Positions 58,187 to 64,000 of a DNA stretch of 64,000 nt are shown here, one piece after another. The stretch's first letter is position 1. Each line of letters begins with the position of its first letter. A model generated the notes under the pieces. The model was not told the origin of the DNA. It did no database searches and saw nothing but the letters and a program-made list of their open reading frames with translations. This DNA is from Psychromonas sp. CNPT3 (GTDB lineage Bacteria > Pseudomonadota > Gammaproteobacteria > Enterobacterales > Psychromonadaceae): contig NC_020802.1 in assembly GCF_000153405.2 (NCBI RefSeq), positions 1,569,883 to 1,633,882 on the forward strand. Direction: 5' to 3'. The translations under genes and the position numbers were made by a program.

Positions 58187-60088
58187 ATGCACAATAAACA
58201 AGATCATGACGAAAGTATCTCGATGCTAGATACCTCTAGAATGAACGCAGAACAAGCAGCCGCCATGCGCTTAACGGAAGAGGCGCGAGATACTAAAGCC
58301 GGCATTAATAGTTTTGCGGGCCAATTGTTTATGGGCTCATTCAAAAAAGAGCTTATTTTCCCTTTTCCAACACAAAGTCAAAGTGAGCAAGCCATCGGCG
58401 ACAAACTCGTTGCCGAAGTCAGCACTTTTTTAAGTGAGAATTTAGACGCAGAGCAAGTAGATGCAACTCAGAAAATTCCCGATAAAGTAATACAAGGGCT
58501 CGTTGATTTAGGCCTTTTTGCGATGAAAACCCCCAAAAAATATAATGGGCTGGGTTTAACACAGGTAAATTATAACCGCGTCATGATGGCTATCTCATCC
58601 TATTGTGGTAGCACAGCGGTGCTCCTTAGTGCGCATCAATCCATCGGCGTACCGCAACCTTTAAAACTCTTTGGCACACAAGCCCAAAAAGACAAATATT
58701 TACCTTTATTTAGACTCGGTAAAATATCTGCCTTTGCTCTCACCGAGCCAGAAGTGGGCTCAGATCCCGCTAAAATGGAAACCACCGCAACGCTCAGTGA
58801 CGATGGTAAACATTATTATATTAATGGCCTCAAGCTCTGGTGCACGAATGGCTTAATTGCCGATGTGCTGGTGGTCATGGCCAAAACAGAGGATAAAATA
58901 CTCAGCTCCGGTGAAAAAATACAACAGATAAGTGCTTTTATTGTCGAAAGAGAATACCCCGGCATCGAGATCTTGCATCGCTGTGATTTTATGGGTATTC
59001 GTGGCATTGAAAACGGACTGCTCAAATTTAATAATGTAAAAGTGCCCGTTGAAAACATTATTCTTGGCAAAGGAAAAGGCTTAAAACTCGCATTGGCCAC
59101 GTTAAATACCGGGCGTTTAACCCTACCTGCAGCCGCCACTGGCATGTCTAAATACTGCCTTGGCGTTGCACGTGAATGGGGACGCGAGCGCGTGCAATGG
59201 GGGCGCCCTATTGGGGAGCATGAGGCCGGCGCGAAGAAAATAGCGTTTATTGCTAGCAGCACCTTTGCCATGCAAGCTATCACCTCATTAACGTCACATA
59301 TGGCAGATGATGACACGCAAGACTTGCGTATTGAAGCTGCCATGGCAAAACTATTTTGCTCTGAGCTGTCTTGGCAAGTGATCGATGAAACCATGCAACT
59401 GCGAGGCGGACGCGGTTATGAAAAAGCCAGTTCATTAAAAGCCCGTGGCGAGAAAGCGTATCCCATTGAGCGCCTTATGCGAGATTGTCGTATCAATCGC
59501 ATTATCGAAGGCACCAGCGATATTATGAAACTCTTTTTAGCACGGGAAGCGATGGATCCTCACCTAAAAAGTGCCGCCGACGTCCTTAAAAAACAACAAC
59601 CCGTTGGCCAACAAATAGAAGCAGGGTTAAAACTTGCGACTTTTTATGCACACTGGTATTCCAAACAGTGGTTAAACCGTTCTCATTTTTCAACACACCC
59701 TGAACTCGGAAAACTAGGAAAACATATCAGTTATGTTGAATCTACCAGCCATAAATTAGCACGTACCATTTTTTATTATATTGGCTATTACCAACAAGCC
59801 TTAGAGGAAAAACAGCATATTTTAGGGCTCCTTATGGAAATTGGAACCGAGTTGTTTGCGATCAGTGCCACCTGCTCTTATGCGCATCTTAAACTCCAAG
59901 AAAACAGTTACGATTTAGGCCCGCAATACCTTGCCGATGTGTTTTGCTTAAATTCACAACGCAAAATAAAACGTCTTTTTTTAGAACTCACTGATAATGA
60001 TGATAAAAAGGAAAACAAACTAGCAAGTCGCGTTTTAAATGGCGAAATAGAGTGGCTTGAGGAAGGTATCATTTGGAATAATGATTAA
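58187..60088 (+). CDS. Acyl-CoA dehydrogenase (VLCAD/ACAD9-like)
   Basis: 633 residues, an FAD enzyme that introduces the first double bond in acyl-CoA. Motifs: FALTEPEVGSDPAKMETTAT (flavin and substrate binding), KLWCTNGLIADVLVVMAKTE, and the catalytic Glu in IIEGTSDIMKLFLARE (near 445). A C-terminal extension of about 170 residues makes it similar to the long VLCAD/ACAD9 type and different from the 815-residue E. coli FadE. AAGGAG lies 6 nt before ATG. It follows fadJ by 70 nt and completes a self-sufficient beta-oxidation cluster. Confidence 0.9.
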   Translation: MHNKQDHDESISMLDTSRMNAEQAAAMRLTEEARDTKAGINSFAGQLFMGSFKKELIFPFPTQSQSEQAIGDKLVAEVSTFLSENLDAEQVDATQKIPDKVIQGLVDLGLFAMKTPKKYNGLGLTQVNYNRVMMAISSYCGSTAVLLSAHQSIGVPQPLKLFGTQAQKDKYLPLFRLGKISAFALTEPEVGSDPAKMETTATLSDDGKHYYINGLKLWCTNGLIADVLVVMAKTEDKILSSGEKIQQISAFIVEREYPGIEILHRCDFMGIRGIENGLLKFNNVKVPVENIILGKGKGLKLALATLNTGRLTLPAAATGMSKYCLGVAREWGRERVQWGRPIGEHEAGAKKIAFIASSTFAMQAITSLTSHMADDDTQDLRIEAAMAKLFCSELSWQVIDETMQLRGGRGYEKASSLKARGEKAYPIERLMRDCRINRIIEGTSDIMKLFLAREAMDPHLKSAADVLKKQQPVGQQIEAGLKLATFYAHWYSKQWLNRSHFSTHPELGKLGKHISYVESTSHKLARTIFYYIGYYQQALEEKQHILGLLMEIGTELFAISATCSYAHLKLQENSYDLGPQYLADVFCLNSQRKIKRLFLELTDNDDKKENKLASRVLNGEIEWLEEGIIWNND

Positions 60089-60318
60089 AGACTCAGGTAT
60101 CAATACGCCTTTCTCTATACACTAAAAAATAATAATGAGATGCCTTCATTTACGATAGACATCTCATTATTAACCATTTATGATGTCCAAAGTGAGCCCC
60201 GTTCATTTATTGATGTACTCACACCTGTACCATCTCTTAAGTAAGTCCCCAACAAGGTCGACTTCATACCCTAATATATTATTTCTACAGAGGTAATCTC
60301 AGTAAAAGGACACTGATC

Positions 60319-60930
60319 ATGGGAAGTTCATTTCCAATTATTTCAACCGCCATTTTAATCTTTTTTATCTTAGATCCCTTTGGTAATATTCCATTGCTAT
60401 TAAGCATTTTAAAAAGAATAGATAAAAAACAACGATCTAAAATTATTATACGAGAACTATTAATTGGTTTATCAATTTTAATGGTATTTCTGTTTTTTGG
60501 TGAGCAGTTTTTAAGTGTATTCCATCTAGATACACAAGCTATCACCCTTGCCGGTGGCATAATATTTTTCAGTATTTCTTTTAAGATGATATTCCCTGAC
60601 CCGAACAATGAAAATATGTTTGCAAAAAAAGATAATAGCGACCCGCTTATCGTGCCGATTGCTATCCCGATGATAGCGGGCCCTGCTGCGCTTGCAACAT
60701 TATTAGTATTAGCAAAAACAAACCCCGATCATGTAGGGGACTTATTTATCTCTCTTTTAATGGCATGGGGAGCTACTTTTTTAGTATTATTATTTTCACC
60801 TAATTTATACAAGATTTTGGGGGAGAAAGGCCTCGGAGCATTAGAAAAATTAATGGGTATGTTGCTACTTATATTATCCGTACAAATGTTTATTGATGGT
60901 GTGCGTGGTTTAATACCTACCTTTCATTAA
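60319..60930 (+). CDS. yhgN: MarC/YhgN family inner-membrane protein
   Basis: 203 residues with six hydrophobic segments. MarC-family blocks: FFILDPFGNIPLLLSIL near the start, IPMIAGPAALATLLVLA in the middle and LEKLMGMLLLILSVQMFIDG at the end. It is closest by eye to E. coli YhgN. The transport role is unproven, despite the historical link of MarC to drug resistance. An AAAGGA sits before the ATG region. It is a monocistronic gene with a terminator 25 bp downstream. Confidence 0.85.
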   Translation: MGSSFPIISTAILIFFILDPFGNIPLLLSILKRIDKKQRSKIIIRELLIGLSILMVFLFFGEQFLSVFHLDTQAITLAGGIIFFSISFKMIFPDPNNENMFAKKDNSDPLIVPIAIPMIAGPAALATLLVLAKTNPDHVGDLFISLLMAWGATFLVLLFSPNLYKILGEKGLGALEKLMGMLLLILSVQMFIDGVRGLIPTFH

Positions 60931-60960
60931 AGGCAATAATACCAAACGACAGATATAAAA

Positions 60961-60985
60961 AAACCCGATTTCTCGGGTTTTTTTA
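60961..60985. terminator. Bidirectional terminator between yhgN and tdh
   Basis: AACCCGA, loop TTTC, TCGGGTT with an A run on the left and a T run on the right. It serves the convergent genes yhgN (plus) and tdh (minus). Confidence 0.92.
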
Positions 60986-61017
60986 TTTTCAAAAATAGCG
61001 CATGCTTGATCGCATCG

Positions 61018-62052
61018 TTATTTTGTCCAATCTAAAATAACTTTCCCTGATAAACCGGAACGCATGGTATCAAAGCCTTTTTGAAACTCATCGATTGGGT
61101 ACACATGTGTGATCAACGCACTGATATCTAAGCCAGATTGCAATAAACTGCCCATTTTATACCAAGTTTCGAACATTTCTCGGCCATAAATACCTTTGAT
61201 CAGCAATCCTTTAAATATGATCATATTCCAATCGACACTCATATCCGATGGCGGGATCCCAAGTAACGCAACTTTACCTCCATGAGTAAGGTTTTTAAGC
61301 ATAGAGTTAAAAGCCATCGGCACGCCCGACATTTCGAGGCCCACATCAAAACCTTCCGTCATGTTCAGTTCCGCCATGACATCTTCAAGCTTTTCATTCG
61401 CCACATTCACAGCGCGTGTAACGCCCATTTTTCGCGCTAAATCTAAGCGGTATTCATTCACATCAGTAATAACAACATGGCGAGCACCTACGTGTTTTGC
61501 AACGGCGGCTGCCATAATACCAATCGGACCAGCGCCGGTGATCAATACATCTTCACCCACTAAATCAAAAGAAAGTGCACTGTGCACCGCATTACCAAAC
61601 GGGTCAAAAATAGCCGCTAAATCATCTGAAATATCATCAGGGATTTTAAACGCATTAAAAGCAGGGATCACTAAGTACTCGGCAAAAGCGCCAGTACGAT
61701 TGACACCAACGCCGATAGTATTACGACATAGATGCGTACGCCCAGCGCGGCAGTTACGGCAAAATCCACAGGTAATATGGCCTTCACCTGAGACCCTATC
61801 ACCTATCTCATAACCACGCACTTCTTGGCCCATCGCAACGACTTCGCCCACATACTCATGGCCGACAACCATTGGCACAGGGATGGTTTTTTGCGACCAT
61901 TCATCCCAATTGTAAATATGAATATCTGTACCACAAATGGCCGTTTTACGTATTTTGATCAGTAAGTCATTATGCCCTGGTTGTGGTTTATCAACGTCAC
62001 ACATCCAGATACCAACTTCCGCTTTTAACTTTGATAATGCTTTGATTTTCAT
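61018..62052 (-). CDS. tdh: L-threonine 3-dehydrogenase
   Basis: 344 residues; E. coli Tdh has 341. A zinc-dependent medium-chain dehydrogenase that oxidises threonine to 2-amino-3-ketobutyrate with NAD. Catalytic zinc ligands: [13 protein letters not shown] and GHEYVGEV. Structural zinc Cys cluster: [18 protein letters not shown] motif: [20 protein letters not shown]. It lies 8 bp after kbl and shares its transcript. Confidence 0.96.
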   Translation of the reverse strand: MKIKALSKLKAEVGIWMCDVDKPQPGHNDLLIKIRKTAICGTDIHIYNWDEWSQKTIPVPMVVGHEYVGEVVAMGQEVRGYEIGDRVSGEGHITCGFCRNCRAGRTHLCRNTIGVGVNRTGAFAEYLVIPAFNAFKIPDDISDDLAAIFDPFGNAVHSALSFDLVGEDVLITGAGPIGIMAAAVAKHVGARHVVITDVNEYRLDLARKMGVTRAVNVANEKLEDVMAELNMTEGFDVGLEMSGVPMAFNSMLKNLTHGGKVALLGIPPSDMSVDWNMIIFKGLLIKGIYGREMFETWYKMGSLLQSGLDISALITHVYPIDEFQKGFDTMRSGLSGKVILDWTK

Positions 62053-62060
62053 AGTAACCT

Positions 62061-63254
62061 CTAAATTAAGTTCATCTCTTTGCCCACTTCAATAAAGACA
62101 TTAATTGCTTTATCTAATTGTGCTTGTGTATGTGCAGCTGACATTTGGGTGCGGATCCGTGCTTGGCCTTTAGGCACCACAGGAAACGAAAAGGCAACCA
62201 CAAAAATACCCTTTTCTAATGCGCGTTGCGCAAATTCAGCGGCCACTTTTGCATCACCTAACATGATAGGGATAATGGCATGATCTTGGCCTGCCAACGT
62301 AAATCCAGCAACACTCATACGCTCACGAAATTGACGCGAGTTTTCCCATAATTGCTCGCGTAGTCCGCCACTTTGTGCCAATAAATCAATCACCGCAATA
62401 GAGGCGCTCACAATACAAGGCGCTAATGAATTAGAGAAAAGGTAAGGACGAGAGCGTTGACGTAACCAATCAACCACTTCTTTTTTGGCAACCGTATAAC
62501 CACCCGAGGCGCCGCCCATCGCTTTGCCTAATGTACCGGTAATAATATCAACACGTTGCATCACATTATGAAATTCATGAGTACCTCGACCATTTTCACC
62601 CATAAAACCAACGGCATGTGAGTCATCAACCATTACTAATGCATCATATTTATCCGCAAGATCACAAATAGCAGGTAGATTGGCAACGATACCGTCCATC
62701 GAAAAAACGCCATCCGTCACAATTAACTTATGACGAACACCCGCAGCATCCGCCGCTTTCAATTGCACCTCTAACGCGTCCATATCATTGTTGGCATAGC
62801 GAAAGCGTTGCGCTTTACATAAACGCACGCCATCGATAATAGAGGCATGATTTAATGCATCTGAAATAATGGCATCTTCGGCATTTAATAAGGTTTCAAA
62901 TAACCCTGCATTGGCATCAAAACACGAGGTATAAAGGATGGTGTCTTCTTTACCTAAAAAAGTAGCGAGTTTAGCTTCGAGTTCTTTATGCTTATCTTGT
63001 GTACCACAAATAAAACGTACTGATGCCATACCAAAACCTTGGTTATCTAACCCTTGTTTAGCGGCCTCAATCAATGTTGGATGATTCGCTAAGCCCAGAT
63101 AATTATTAGCACAGAAATTAACAACCTTGGCGCCACCTTCAAGTGTGACACTGGCATTTTGTGCAGAGCTAATAAGACGCTCTGATTTATAGAGACCTTC
63201 CGCTCGCACTTGCGCTAATTGATCTTTCATTTGTTGATAAAATTTTTGAGACAT
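62061..63254 (-). CDS. kbl: 2-amino-3-ketobutyrate CoA ligase (glycine C-acetyltransferase)
   Basis: 397 residues; E. coli Kbl has 398. A PLP enzyme that splits 2-amino-3-ketobutyrate into glycine and acetyl-CoA, following Tdh. Visible: [13 protein letters not shown], the PLP region [17 protein letters not shown], and the Schiff-base Lys in [23 protein letters not shown] lies upstream of ATG. The kbl-tdh order is the usual one. Psychrophiles often keep this route for threonine use, but that is a general inference. Confidence 0.96.
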   Translation of the reverse strand: MSQKFYQQMKDQLAQVRAEGLYKSERLISSAQNASVTLEGGAKVVNFCANNYLGLANHPTLIEAAKQGLDNQGFGMASVRFICGTQDKHKELEAKLATFLGKEDTILYTSCFDANAGLFETLLNAEDAIISDALNHASIIDGVRLCKAQRFRYANNDMDALEVQLKAADAAGVRHKLIVTDGVFSMDGIVANLPAICDLADKYDALVMVDDSHAVGFMGENGRGTHEFHNVMQRVDIITGTLGKAMGGASGGYTVAKKEVVDWLRQRSRPYLFSNSLAPCIVSASIAVIDLLAQSGGLREQLWENSRQFRERMSVAGFTLAGQDHAIIPIMLGDAKVAAEFAQRALEKGIFVVAFSFPVVPKGQARIRTQMSAAHTQAQLDKAINVFIEVGKEMNLI

Positions 63255-63689
63255 AAATAACCCTTAAATAACAAAAATAAAGATGCCTTTTAATCCCCGC
63301 TATGACACGGGCATTGCTTAATGGCACCTTTATAAAATAATACGATGTACACTTTTATATATTAATACTGTCATAAACAAGTATATACCTGAACTGTTGA
63401 TTGTAACGTTTAATGCTACCTGCAGGCAGAGATTAACTGATTTTAAGCGCACAATATATTGCTAAACATAAAAAATGGAAGACAAATAACAAAAAAACAA
63501 CATGACGGTTAATACGTTATGTAAATAGCCTTAATACGGATAAAAAGACCCAATACAGGTTATGTCACGGATAAAGTCTTAATTTTATTAAATATCAGCA
63601 AATAAACATAAAAGAGATTGATAAGTACGCCTGCGATAAGCTATAAATAGAGAAGGGAAACGCAGTAAACTATGAACAAAGGGATCAAT
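63255..63689. other. 435-bp divergent gap upstream of kbl
   Basis: AT-rich and without recognisable genes, RNAs or long inverted repeats. It must contain the kbl-tdh promoter and that of the plus-strand gene at the right edge. Confidence 0.55.
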
Positions 63690-64000
63690 ATGCGAAATAG
63701 CCAAAAAAAACATTCAGGCGCAATTAAAAGAAATGTCATTATTATCTTAGCGTTGTTGTGCATTGCTATAGGCAGTTATTCCTATTTTTTCAGTCAAGTT
63801 CCACAGCAACTCGCTATCGAGCAAACCCAAGAAGAAAAAATTAGCGACACGCTAGAGACAAACTTAAACACTGAAAAACCACTTTCCGATAAAGTGCTTG
63901 ATGAGCAGAGTCGCGTTAAAGCGGACCTCATTGTGGCAACGCCAAAAATAACGCCGATCATTAAAACCGTAGTAGCTGTCGCCCCCAAAAAACGAGCATC
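63690..64000 (+). CDS. Single-anchor membrane protein, cut by right edge
   Basis: The first 103 residues only. A short basic cytoplasmic start (MRNSQKKHSGAIKRN) is followed by one hydrophobic helix (about 16-36, VIIILALLCIAIGSYSYFF), then a hydrophilic periplasmic stretch rich in Glu, Lys, Thr and Val (linker-like, with KITPIIKTVVAVAPKK). AGGGAT precedes ATG at 63690; an in-frame ATG at 63672 is possible. The functional domain lies beyond the window, so no family can be named; a periplasmic cell-envelope protein is likely. Confidence 0.75.
   Translation, partial: MRNSQKKHSGAIKRNVIIILALLCIAIGSYSYFFSQVPQQLAIEQTQEEKISDTLETNLNTEKPLSDKVLDEQSRVKADLIVATPKITPIIKTVVAVAPKKRA

Noticed and set aside
58816-59394. 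Antisense open frame of 192 codons within the acyl-CoA dehydrogenase
   Set aside because: It is opposite an intact, well-conserved enzyme and has no ribosome site or family match.

Overview
The window reads as chromosome from a cold-adapted marine gammaproteobacterium. Protein similarity and gene order (lolCDE - PilZ - mfd - csiV, zipA-ligA, kbl-tdh, a pfa polyunsaturated fatty acid synthase locus) suggest a Psychromonas/Moritella-like member of the Vibrionales-Alteromonadales range. The genus is inferred from recalled family sequences, not from a search. DNA is AT-rich, and most of the window is ordinary core genome.

Left edge, 1-5.1 kb: an accessory segment with the look of a chromosomal integron cassette array. 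All genes point left (minus strand). It holds a small Lys/Ala-rich cassette protein, a DUF2026 cassette with a convincing 98-nt attC site, a HigB2/HigA2 toxin-antitoxin pair, and a two-gene module that resembles the GAPS4 anti-phage system, followed by a decayed attC-like site. Two diverged copies of one non-coding sequence (from 1128 and from 4798) each abut a GTTAT cassette-type boundary and bracket the toxin-antitoxin plus defence block. No integrase gene is in view.

5.1-17.2 kb: core genes. These are rluE (pseudouridine synthase), the overlapping lolC-lolD-lolE lipoprotein exporter operon (minus), then on the plus strand an atypical PilZ gene, mfd and csiV with a strong terminator. A U32/RlhA-family gene and a VF530-domain gene follow on the minus strand.

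17.3-35.9 kb: the main secondary-lipid locus, transcribed leftwards in the order pfaR-pfaA-pfaB-pfaC-pfaD. It encodes an iterative polyketide-synthase-like enzyme for EPA/DHA-type fatty acids. PfaA carries six nearly identical tandem ACP domains, which would be loaded by a phosphopantetheinyl transferase (PfaE) that is not in this window. PfaA/B/C supply ketosynthase, acyltransferase, ACP, ketoreductase, chain-length factor and dehydratase functions, and PfaD is the flavin enoyl reductase. The locus is compact: pfaR and pfaA are 13 nt apart and pfaA/pfaB overlap as TAGTG.

36-50 kb: small conserved proteins (DUF2960, PpiC, DUF1097, DUF5062), an acyl-CoA synthetase, ligA-zipA, cysZ, a stand-alone receiver protein, pepN and a NorM-type MATE pump. 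Two intergenic gaps (37.75 and 44.56 kb) share a dispersed repeat of about 100 bp.

50-64 kb: polB, then a plus-strand fatty-acid degradation cluster (acyl-CoA synthetase, thiolase FadI, multifunctional FadJ, acyl-CoA dehydrogenase), a MarC-family membrane protein, the kbl-tdh threonine degradation operon, and the start of an unidentified single-anchor membrane protein cut by the right edge.
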